Of a stretch of DNA of 7,471 bases, positions 1 to 5,836 are shown one piece after another. This DNA comes from UBA5070 sp035352895. GTDB taxonomy: Bacteria > Fibrobacterota > Fibrobacteria > UBA5070. A program made the position numbers and the translations under genes. The DNA is taken from contig DAOPYN010000113.1 of assembly GCA_035352895.1 (NCBI GenBank), forward strand, positions 1 to 7,471, written 5' to 3'. The notes beneath the pieces are model-generated. The model was not told the origin of the DNA, made no database searches, and was given only the letters and a program-made list of their open reading frames with translations. Positions within the stretch are counted from its first letter, which is position 1. Each line of letters opens with the position of its first letter.

Positions 1-375
1 ATGGTGGTGTACCCCACGATGATCGAAGCCAGGCTCCTTTCCGAGCTTCCCTTCATGGCCACCGAGAACATCCTGATGCAAGCGGTCACGAAGGGCGGCG
101 ACCGCCAGGAACTCCACGAACTCATCCGGCGCCACAGCATGGCCGCAGGCGCGGTGGTGAAGCAGGAAGGCAAGCCAAACGACCTCTTGGACCGTCTGGC
201 CGCGGATCCCGCCTTCGGGCTTACCCGACAGCAGTTGGAATCCGTCCTGGATCCCAAGCTCTACGTGGGACGTGCGCCCAGCCTGGTGAAGCGCTTCCTG
301 AAGGACGAAGTCGAACCCATCCTCCTGGCCGAAGCCGAAGCCTTGTCGGAAAGCGCGGTCGACCTCAAGGTCTGA
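1..375 (+). CDS. purB: Adenylosuccinate lyase, C-terminal part (5' end lies outside the window)
   Basis: Adenylosuccinate lyase splits succinylaminoimidazole-carboxamide ribotide and adenylosuccinate, releasing fumarate, at two steps of purine synthesis in the cytoplasm. The 124 visible residues match, from memory, the last part of human-type ADSL: a VVYP start, then ELPFMATENI (about residues 15-24), a GGxRQ..H segment, VVKQEG..NDL, LDPxxYVGRAP, and a closing helix with FLxxEVxPIL. The frame is open from base 1 and the family is about 450-480 residues long, so the ATG at base 1 is almost certainly internal and only the C-terminal helical domain is here. The resemblance is to the longer eukaryote-like ADSL branch rather than the short Bacillus PurB. 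The stop (373-375) lies one base before the next gene's GTG, suggesting co-transcription with the kinase. Family assignment is firm; the subfamily statement is from memory. Confidence 0.93.
   Translation: MVVYPTMIEARLLSELPFMATENILMQAVTKGGDRQELHELIRRHSMAAGAVVKQEGKPNDLLDRLAADPAFGLTRQQLESVLDPKLYVGRAPSLVKRFLKDEVEPILLAEAEALSESAVDLKV
367..370 (+). promoter_or_regulatory. Ribosome binding site of the histidine kinase, inside the purB tail
   Basis: AAGG lies 6 bases before the GTG at 377, within the last codons of purB. This supports GTG 377 as the start. The next candidate, ATG at 410, has a purine run (AGGG at 404-407) only 2 bases away. The layout allows translational coupling to purB. Confidence 0.6.
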
Positions 376-376
376 C

Positions 377-2428
377 GTGACGCGTCGCATTGCCGACGCG
401 GCCAGGGCAATGCGACAATCAAACGTGTCGCACGATTCGACCAGAACGAGCGGGGGGGTCGCTCCGCGATGGACTGCACGTCTGTGGAGCTCGCTTCCGG
501 AAGCCGGTTGGACCTCCCTTTCCCTGGCGGCGCTGGTGGGACTCACCCTGCTGGTGGTCGTCTACATGCGGTTCCTCAACCATCGGGAAGTGGACCTCCA
601 TCCGTACCTGTCCATGAGGGCGATCTCCGACTCCTCGGACGGAGGACGTTCGCTCTCCTACGCGGAGCGAAGAGGAGACGTCTACCGCTTCTCCTACGCC
701 CTCCACCCGGGCTTCTCGTTTCCCTGGGCGGGCGGTGGATTCCGTCTGGGAAACCTCATCCCGGAAGACTTGCGGGACTTCTCGCAATTCCAGGGCATCC
801 GTCTGCGCGCACGCCAGCAAAGCAGTCGTGGCACTCCTCCCATGCGGCTGTTCGTGATGGCTGCACGCCCCTGCAACGGGACCCTGCTGGTGGTTCCCCA
901 CGAACTCCAGTTCCGGCCCGACTCGATCTGGTCGGAACAGTCGCTGGACTGGGACATCCTTCGCCTGCCCTCCTGGTTCATCGCCTCCCATGAGCTGGGG
1001 CCCGCCGACCAGAAACCCAAGCTCGACGACGTTCGGGAAATCCAATTCGTGAGCCCCGACATCCCGTCGAATTCCGACACGGGCTTCCTGGAGGTCTCCG
1101 ACGTCCACCTGGTGGGTACGAGGATCGCTCCGGTGAAATTCCTGGCCGGCCTGCAAGCGGTCTGGATCGTCTGGGGAATCCTCCAGATTTTCCTGGTCTT
1201 CCGCGCCTGGCGGAGCCGAGTGGCCCATGCGTCCATCCGCGCCCAGGAAGCCGAAGAAGCCTCGCTAGCCAAATCGGAATTCCTGGCCACCATGAGCCAC
1301 GAGATCCGCACCCCCCTCAACGGCGTGCTGGTCCCCGCCCAGATCCTCAGGGAATCCGCACTGGACCCTGAACAGACGGATCTGGTGGAGACCATCCTGG
1401 AGTCGGGAAGCCATCTGGCGGCGGTCCTCCAGGACATCCTGGACCATTCCAAGATCGAATCCGGCAAGATCGAGCTGGAGCGGCTCCCGCTGGACCTGCG
1501 TCGAACTCTATCGGCGGTCCGCCGCGTGTTCGAGCCCCGATCGCGCGAGAAGAGGCTGCAACTCGAATTCTGGGTGGACCCGTCCCTCCCGCATCTGGTG
1601 GTGGGCGACGCCCTGCGCCTTCGGCAGATCCTGATGAACCTGGTCTCCAACGCCATCAAGTTCACCGAACGCGGCGAGGTCCAGGTCCAGGTTTTCCCTT
1701 CGACGCTCGGAGAAGGGCGCATCCGCTTCGAGATTTCCGACACGGGCATCGGCATGGACGACAAGTCCATCCAGAGGTTGTTCCAGAGATTCTCCCAGGC
1801 CGAATCCAGCACAACCAGGCGGTTCGGTGGCACCGGTCTGGGCCTGTCCATCGCCCAGGGACTTGTGGAAGCCATGGGCGGCCGGATTTCCGTGGCGAGC
1901 ACACCGGACGTCGGCACCAAATTCGCCTTCGAGATCGAACTTCCCGCCACCGACACACCTCCCAGGCCTGGGGAGTCCACCATCGAAGGCCTACCGCTGC
2001 CGGTGGGAGCCAGGGTCCTGGTGGTGGACGACGACCGCACCAACAGGAAGGTCGCCCAATCGATGCTCGAGAAGATCGGATGCGTTCCCAGCGTGGCGGA
2101 AAACGGGATGGAAGCCCTGCGACTTCTGGAAACGGAAGCGTTCCGATTGGTCCTGATGGACCTCCACATGCCTCAGATGGATGGCTGCGCGGTGGTCAAG
2201 CGCCTCCGCGCGTGGCAGGATTCCAGCGATCCCCGCAAACGATTCTCCGCCCGCACACCGATCGTGGCCCTGACCGCCGACGTCGCCCCGGGCGCGCGCA
2301 CGCTGTGCCTGGAGGCGGGCATGAACGACCTGATCACCAAACCCTTCCGTCGCGAGGATCTTTTGCTGATGCTCGATCGTTGGGCCCAGGGACTCCCCGT
2401 GGAGCCCGGCTTCAAGCCTCAGCCCTGA
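377..2428 (+). CDS. Hybrid sensor histidine kinase with extracytoplasmic sensor and C-terminal receiver
   Basis: A 683-residue inner-membrane signalling kinase. After a basic 45-residue N-terminus comes membrane segment 1 (about 47-64), a probable periplasmic domain (about 70-250), and membrane segment 2 (about 254-276). A short helical linker follows, with no PAS domain and no clear HAMP. The HisKA domain carries H308 in SHEIRTPLNG. The ATPase domain has an N box at N421-N425, a G1 box DTGIGM at D455, an F box near LFQRFSQ (468-474) and a G2 box GGTGLGL at 484-490. A receiver domain (about 545-670) has acidic residues D551-D553, phosphoacceptor D595, T633 and K655. All catalytic residues are present. 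There is no HPt domain, so the relay must pass to a separate HPt or regulator not seen here. The periplasmic part looks like a CIA30/CBM11-type beta-sandwich, which is inference. GTG 377 is chosen for its ribosome binding site. The gene begins one base after purB and its stop overlaps the lspA stop. Confidence 0.93.
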   Translation: MTRRIADAARAMRQSNVSHDSTRTSGGVAPRWTARLWSSLPEAGWTSLSLAALVGLTLLVVVYMRFLNHREVDLHPYLSMRAISDSSDGGRSLSYAERRGDVYRFSYALHPGFSFPWAGGGFRLGNLIPEDLRDFSQFQGIRLRARQQSSRGTPPMRLFVMAARPCNGTLLVVPHELQFRPDSIWSEQSLDWDILRLPSWFIASHELGPADQKPKLDDVREIQFVSPDIPSNSDTGFLEVSDVHLVGTRIAPVKFLAGLQAVWIVWGILQIFLVFRAWRSRVAHASIRAQEAEEASLAKSEFLATMSHEIRTPLNGVLVPAQILRESALDPEQTDLVETILESGSHLAAVLQDILDHSKIESGKIELERLPLDLRRTLSAVRRVFEPRSREKRLQLEFWVDPSLPHLVVGDALRLRQILMNLVSNAIKFTERGEVQVQVFPSTLGEGRIRFEISDTGIGMDDKSIQRLFQRFSQAESSTTRRFGGTGLGLSIAQGLVEAMGGRISVASTPDVGTKFAFEIELPATDTPPRPGESTIEGLPLPVGARVLVVDDDRTNRKVAQSMLEKIGCVPSVAENGMEALRLLETEAFRLVLMDLHMPQMDGCAVVKRLRAWQDSSDPRKRFSARTPIVALTADVAPGARTLCLEAGMNDLITKPFRREDLLLMLDRWAQGLPVEPGFKPQP

Positions 2429-2910
2429 GTCTTCCTGCCGCGGAAGGAATCGACCAGAAGCCAGAGTACGGCGAAAGTGATGTAGATGTCCGCGACGTTG
2501 AAGATCCCGGTACGCAAGCCGCCGATCCCCACGTTCAGGAAATCCAGTACCCCGCCGTCGAACCGGATCCGATCGATCAGATTGGCGATCCCTCCCGATG
2601 CCACCGCCGCCATGCACCAGCGGGACGTGGACGTCGCCGTCTTGGACCGGAAGATCCAGATGGTGAGCCCCAACAGGAACAGACCGACGCCCCAGATCAG
2701 GAGCGTCTGGCGCAAGTGTTCCGGCAGGGTGGAACCCAAACTCAGGAACGCACCGCGATTGCGGACCATCTGGACCCGGAAGCTGCCCCCGAGGAAGGTG
2801 TAGAGGTCGGTAGGGAGCATCCACCGTTCCACCAGGATCTTGGAAACCTGATCCAGGGCGATTCCACCCGCGATGCCGATGGCGAGAAGCCCGTTGCGAC
2901 GCTCTGACAT
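2419..2910 (-). CDS. lspA: Lipoprotein signal peptidase (signal peptidase II)
   Basis: LspA is an inner-membrane aspartyl protease that removes the signal peptide from diacylglyceryl-modified prolipoproteins just before the lipidated cysteine. The 163-residue protein has the usual length and four membrane segments (about 7-25, 68-87, 97-112 and 139-155). Family motifs are present: DQVSK at 20-24, NRGAFLSLG at 51-59, NLIDR at 110-114, VLDF with D123, and FNVAD with D141. D123 and D141 correspond to the two catalytic aspartates of the family. The start chosen is the ATG at 2908-2910, with an AAAGGGAA ribosome binding site about 6 bases upstream. The reading frame stays open to an ATG at 2997, but that extension is hydrophilic and the family normally starts a few residues before the first membrane segment. 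The gene converges on the histidine kinase, and the two share 10 bases at their ends. Confidence 0.95.
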   Translation of the reverse strand: MSERRNGLLAIGIAGGIALDQVSKILVERWMLPTDLYTFLGGSFRVQMVRNRGAFLSLGSTLPEHLRQTLLIWGVGLFLLGLTIWIFRSKTATSTSRWCMAAVASGGIANLIDRIRFDGGVLDFLNVGIGGLRTGIFNVADIYITFAVLWLLVDSFRGRKTQG

Positions 2911-2930
2911 GCACCATTCCCTTTCGGAGC

Positions 2931-2957
2931 CGAACCGGGGATGGAACCCCGGGTTCG
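2931..2957 (-). other. Imperfect hairpin in the lspA leader
   Basis: CGAACCGGGG (2931-2940) can pair with CCCCGGGTTCG (2947-2957), leaving one bulged base and a 6-base loop. The stem is GC-rich and sits 21 bases upstream of the lspA start, just before its ribosome binding site. It could affect translation of lspA or attenuate transcription, but it has no T-run and no known riboswitch shape. Read from the minus strand it superficially resembles a tRNA T-arm, but no surrounding tRNA exists. Function is unknown. Confidence 0.35.
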
Positions 2958-3018
2958 CGACGGGGGAAAAGATACGCCGATCGCCCGCCCCCGACATCGT
3001 CGTCGACGTTCAATCGCC

Positions 3019-3030
3019 AGCCGGACGGCT
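3019..3030. promoter_or_regulatory. Small palindrome AGCCG-GA-CGGCT in the lspA/tetR intergenic region
   Basis: Five-base arms around a 2-base spacer lie 35 bases before the tetR start. This is a conceivable autoregulatory operator because TetR regulators often bind palindromes in their own divergent promoter regions. Palindromes this short are common in GC-rich DNA, so the call is weak. I could not place a convincing -35/-10 pair on either strand of 2911-3064. Confidence 0.15.
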
Positions 3031-3055
3031 CTTCAGAACGTAATTTGGGTGATTC

Positions 3056-3059
3056 AGGA
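3056..3059 (+). promoter_or_regulatory. Ribosome binding site of the TetR-family gene
   Basis: AGGA lies 5 bases before the GTG at 3065. It decides the start, because the frame has no ATG near its beginning and the TetR DNA-binding domain begins only about 20 residues further on. Confidence 0.5.
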
Positions 3060-3064
3060 TCACA

Positions 3065-3703
3065 GTGACGACGCTAACCTTCGCTTCCAGCATTCCAAGA
3101 CCCAACATCCGTGAAGACCGGACGCGTTGCGCCATCCTGTCGGAGACGTTGCGGCTGGTGGAAAAGCTCGGGTTTTCGAAGATCACCCTCGACGACATCG
3201 CCCGCTGCCTGGGAAAGAAGAAAAGCTTCCTCAACTACTACTTCCCGGACAAGGAAGCCCTCCTCGCGGCCGCCGTCGGCAGGGAGGTCGATGCGATCCG
3301 CCAGGAACTCCAACGCGCCGTGGCCAAGGAAGTCACCGGCAAGTCCAAGATCTCCGCCTACCTTCTTCGCTACCACCAGGAGATCAGGCGCCGCCTCCCG
3401 ATGATCCGCCACCTGCGCAAGGAAATTCAAGGGGGGGCTTCCGGGAGCTACGCCTTGATCCTGGACAAATCACGCATCTCCCGCGAACGCGAGGTTCCCA
3501 TGGTGGCGGATCTTCTGCGCGTCGGAGTGCGCGACGGCTCCCTGCGTCCGCTGGGCGAAACGGAGATCGAAGCGGTGGCGGGATTCTTCCTGATGGCCTT
3601 GCGCGGAATCGAGCAGGAGTACATCCTGGGCGAAGCCGACGAGACCGCCGAAGCATCCTTCGCGATCGCCATCCGGACCTTGGAATGCGGTCTGGCTCCA
3701 TGA
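3065..3703 (+). CDS. TetR/AcrR-family transcriptional regulator
   Basis: A 212-residue cytoplasmic DNA-binding protein, normal TetR length. The N-terminal domain shows the family pattern: a helix at about 20-35 (ILSETLRLVEKLGF), TLDDIARCLG (41-50) as the first helix of the helix-turn-helix, KKKSFLNYYF (51-60) as the recognition region, and the trailing PDKEALL (61-67). The remainder is a helical ligand and dimer domain with RVGVRDGSLRPLGETEIEAV (about 152-171), typical of TetR C-terminal domains. The ligand cannot be told from sequence. It starts with GTG after an AGGA site. It is divergent from lspA and lies 85 bases upstream of the flippase in the same direction. The inverted repeat between the two is a candidate binding site. 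Family is certain; the target and ligand are inference. Confidence 0.92.
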   Translation: MTTLTFASSIPRPNIREDRTRCAILSETLRLVEKLGFSKITLDDIARCLGKKKSFLNYYFPDKEALLAAAVGREVDAIRQELQRAVAKEVTGKSKISAYLLRYHQEIRRRLPMIRHLRKEIQGGASGSYALILDKSRISREREVPMVADLLRVGVRDGSLRPLGETEIEAVAGFFLMALRGIEQEYILGEADETAEASFAIAIRTLECGLAP

Positions 3704-3734
3704 GCCTTTTCCTGGGAACCTCGGCCACCCAGAT

Positions 3735-3780
3735 GAAGTTTTCGACCAATTTGCTTTTCTGGTCGAAAAGTCATAACTTC
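3735..3780. promoter_or_regulatory. Inverted repeat, candidate operator in front of the flippase gene
   Basis: TTTTCGACCA (3739-3748) and TGGTCGAAAA (3760-3769) are perfect 10-base inverted arms around an 11-base spacer. Outer arms GAAGT (3735-3739) and ACTTC (3776-3780) extend the symmetry after an unpaired hexamer. Arm centres are 21 bp apart, about two helical turns, so two protein subunits could bind the same DNA face. It is not a usual terminator: the arms run T-rich to A-rich instead of A-rich to T-rich, and no T-run follows. A weak sigma70-like pair (TTGCTT at 3751-3756, 17 bases, TAACTT at 3774-3779) overlaps it, which would suit repression. The stretch is visibly AT-richer than its neighbours. 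The adjacent TetR gene is the obvious candidate regulator, but that is inference. Confidence 0.5.
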
Positions 3781-3788
3781 AATCTTTC

Positions 3789-5225
3789 ATGACGGATCAG
3801 GCGGAGAGAAAGCCCCAATGGGCCATGAGGATGGTCCTGCTGGACAATCTCCTGAGACCCGTGGAACCACTTCTCGTGCTGGCTTGCACAAGTCTCTACG
3901 CCGGTGGCCAGTGGGGTTCGTTCAAGCTTGCGGAATCCCTGGCGTACTTGTTCTATCGCTTGGCCATGCTGGGGATGGACCGAGGGATCGTCTGGTGGTC
4001 CGGGCAATCCCGTCCTGAAGAATACCGCAAGGACCTGGGGGCGTCTCTCTGGTCGGTGCTCTTGGCATCCGGTATCGGGGTGGTGGCGATGGTCGCGTCG
4101 TCGTTGTGGACCAACGGCAACATCCACGGAGCCAACCTGGGGATCACCGACATCTGGCTCATCGCCGGATCCATCCCCTGCCTGGCCCTGGCCGACATCT
4201 TCTATCAGGCCAACCTCAACAAAGGGCAACTCCTCGCGCGGATCGTGGGAAAGAACATCCTTCTACCCCTCGTGGTGTTCGGTGGCGCCGTCGTGTCGCA
4301 CTTCGCCCACGGCCCGGGACTCCCCTTCTGGTTCTTCGCGGGAACCCTGTCCAGTTTCCTCTTGGCGGCAGGCTCCTTCCAGTTCCTGCACAGGTTCGGC
4401 TGGAGGGACCTCCGCCCTCGGCTTCCTTCCAAGCGTCTGACGTCCTATTCCTTCGCGCTGATGGGCTCGGATCTGTTCACCGGGGTGACCGCCCGGGTGG
4501 ACCTGATGCTTCTGGGCGCACTCTCCGACGTGCGGGCCATCGAGGTCTACAACTTGGTGGTGATGGTGGGCAGGAGTCTGCAATCGATCCGCCAGAGCTT
4601 CGATGGCATCCTGCTGTCCGACTTTTCGAGGGATGGATCGAGGACACTGACTCCGGCCCTCCTGGACCGACTGAACCAATCGGCCTGGATGGTGGGGAAG
4701 CTCCTGAGCCTGGCGATGCTGGTGGTGGTCCTGGGCGGCAAGCCATTGCTTCGGGGAATGCACCCCCAATACGCCGAGAGCTACGCTCCGCTGGTGGTCT
4801 TCGCCTTGGCGACCTACCTGAACCTCCGCGGCGACCTCAGCGGCATCATGCTCCAAGGCCTCGGAAGAAGCAAGGAATGGCTCATCGTCCAGGCTTCCGG
4901 ACTCTTCGTGAACGTGGTCTGCAATGTCGCGTTCATTCCCGTGTGGGGAGCCATGGGAGGCGTCCTCGCCTTGAGCGCATCCCTACTGGCGCAAGGCGCG
5001 ATCAGCCAGTTCCTGCTCCGCAGGCACAGCCTGGGAAGGATCTGGCAAGGCCCCTATCTTCGCAGCTCCCTGCGATTCGGCGCCTTGGTGGTGGTCGGAT
5101 GCATCGCCGCCCTCCAGCTGCAGAGCGATGTGGCCAGGATCGGACTCCTGGCCGCCTGCGGCTTGGGGTGGTGGTGGCTCCTTCGCCGCGAGTCTGGTGA
5201 AGGGAATCTCTTCGCCGCAGGCTGA
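3789..5225 (+). CDS. Polysaccharide flippase / MVF-MATE-like membrane protein (Wzx-like)
   Basis: A 478-residue polytopic inner-membrane protein with about 12 hydrophobic segments (roughly 15-37, 84-105, 120-141, 156-172, 178-200, two or more between 217 and 262, 300-318, 330-346, 363-385, 387-410, 428-444, 449-465). The C-terminal half has the style of oligosaccharide flippases: a charged loop with GKPLLRGMHPQYAESYAPL (317-335), GIMLQGLGRSKEW (352-364), and an asparagine-bearing helix leading to VWGAMGGVLA (385-394). Wzx-type proteins move lipid-linked glycan units to the periplasmic face. The substrate cannot be read from sequence, and no polymerase or ligase is in the window. The ATG at 3789 has no ribosome binding site; M13 (3825) and M15 (3831) are alternatives but are no better. 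It follows a TetR gene and an inverted repeat that may control it. A drug-exporting MATE protein is less likely, given the closer fit to the polysaccharide group. Confidence 0.82.
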   Translation: MTDQAERKPQWAMRMVLLDNLLRPVEPLLVLACTSLYAGGQWGSFKLAESLAYLFYRLAMLGMDRGIVWWSGQSRPEEYRKDLGASLWSVLLASGIGVVAMVASSLWTNGNIHGANLGITDIWLIAGSIPCLALADIFYQANLNKGQLLARIVGKNILLPLVVFGGAVVSHFAHGPGLPFWFFAGTLSSFLLAAGSFQFLHRFGWRDLRPRLPSKRLTSYSFALMGSDLFTGVTARVDLMLLGALSDVRAIEVYNLVVMVGRSLQSIRQSFDGILLSDFSRDGSRTLTPALLDRLNQSAWMVGKLLSLAMLVVVLGGKPLLRGMHPQYAESYAPLVVFALATYLNLRGDLSGIMLQGLGRSKEWLIVQASGLFVNVVCNVAFIPVWGAMGGVLALSASLLAQGAISQFLLRRHSLGRIWQGPYLRSSLRFGALVVVGCIAALQLQSDVARIGLLAACGLGWWWLLRRESGEGNLFAAG

Positions 5226-5254
5226 GCCACGACCTGTGGTGGCCTGGACACCTT

Positions 5255-5281
5255 AGCACACGGGAGCCCGTCCCGGATGCT
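5255..5281. terminator. Possible bidirectional terminator hairpin between convergent genes
   Basis: Between the flippase stop and the stop of the minus-strand gene at 5281, CGGGA (5261-5265) pairs with TCCCG (5271-5275) around a 5-base loop. AGCA (5255-5258) and TGCT (5278-5281) extend the stem after two mismatches. The position fits a shared terminator. There is no T-run on either side, so this is a structural guess only. An alternative fold pairs ACGGG with the CCCGT that follows two bases later. Confidence 0.25.
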
Positions 5282-5805
5282 CAGGGGTGAGGAACGCTCT
5301 TGGTTCCTCCCGTGGAATTGGTCTTCGCTGACTGGGCGACGACGTTGCGGATCCGCTCCAGGGCAGCCAACCCGTCCACCCCACCGCCGACGGCTTCGAC
5401 CATTTCCGACCCGTTGGACGTGGCCAGGAAGATCACTCGCTCCTTGGCTGGATCCACCAGACCTTGCGGATCCAGAGGGATGTAGCGGTCGACGATCAGG
5501 ATGGGGTGAACCGGCGAATTCATGTCCTTGGCCACGCTGCAGTTGAATCGCGCATCGGCGGGCTCCACCTGGATCAGGCTTCCCTTGGCCACCGAGCCTT
5601 CGCCGCGGATCACCTCCTCCACCTGGTATTCCGTCCAAGGCACGGTGCACGGCTCGGCCATTCCCTCCACTTTCCGGAACCCCTTTCGGGAAGTGGGACG
5701 CGCCACATAGATCGCTTGGGAGCGTTGGACGATCGATTCCAGTGGGACTTCGTGGAGAACTCCACTCATGGCGAGACCTTTCAGCAGGGACAGGGTCAGA
5801 AGCAT
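5281..5805 (-). CDS. Hypothetical protein, probably exported
   Basis: I do not recognise this 174-residue protein. The chosen ATG at 5803-5805 has a GAGG ribosome binding site 5 bases upstream. A second ATG at 5767-5769 (residue 13) has AAGG about 8 bases upstream and is also possible. The first 17 residues are hydrophobic (MLLTLSLLKGLAMSGVL) but have a single lysine and no clear cleavage site, so export is likely rather than certain. The body alternates strands: ESIVQRSQAIYVARP (23-37), YQVEEVIRGE (60-69), KGSLIQVEP (74-82), HPILIVDRYI (100-109), ERVIFLATS (122-130), then a short amphipathic helix (143-157) and a polar tail. There are two cysteines, C53 and C89, which could form a disulfide if exported. 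The order, a sensed or exported N-terminal strand followed by a VEEVIRG strand and a VIFL strand, recalls small all-beta exported domains of unknown role. It lies 31 bases downstream of the phosphoesterase gene and is probably in its operon. Confidence 0.7.
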   Translation of the reverse strand: MLLTLSLLKGLAMSGVLHEVPLESIVQRSQAIYVARPTSRKGFRKVEGMAEPCTVPWTEYQVEEVIRGEGSVAKGSLIQVEPADARFNCSVAKDMNSPVHPILIVDRYIPLDPQGLVDPAKERVIFLATSNGSEMVEAVGGGVDGLAALERIRNVVAQSAKTNSTGGTKSVPHP

Positions 5806-5836
5806 GGGTGCCTCGGATAGGGAAATGGGTGGAAAG

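Noticed and set aside
694..2169. A 491-codon open frame on the minus strand inside the kinase gene
   Set aside because: It lies fully antisense to a kinase with complete motifs, and its serine- and arginine-rich composition is typical of a GC-rich shadow frame.
2931..2957. tRNA remnant suggested by a T-arm-like stem
   Set aside because: No acceptor, D or anticodon stem can be built around it, and the T-loop lacks the usual purine after TTC.
2911..2997. Upstream extension of lspA to the ATG at 2997
   Set aside because: The extra 29 residues are polar and overlap a hairpin; the ATG at 2910 has a good ribosome binding site and fits family length.
1991..3013. A 340-codon minus-strand frame spanning the kinase end and lspA
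   Set aside because: It is in another frame over lspA, is low in hydrophobic blocks and rich in R, G, H and D; lspA explains the strand.
3735..3780. Rho-independent terminator for the TetR gene
   Set aside because: The stem has T-rich 5' and A-rich 3' arms and no T-run follows on either strand; an operator fits better.
4106..5200. A 364-codon plus-strand frame inside the flippase
   Set aside because: It is a shifted shadow of the flippase, rich in P, R and G, with no recognisable domain.
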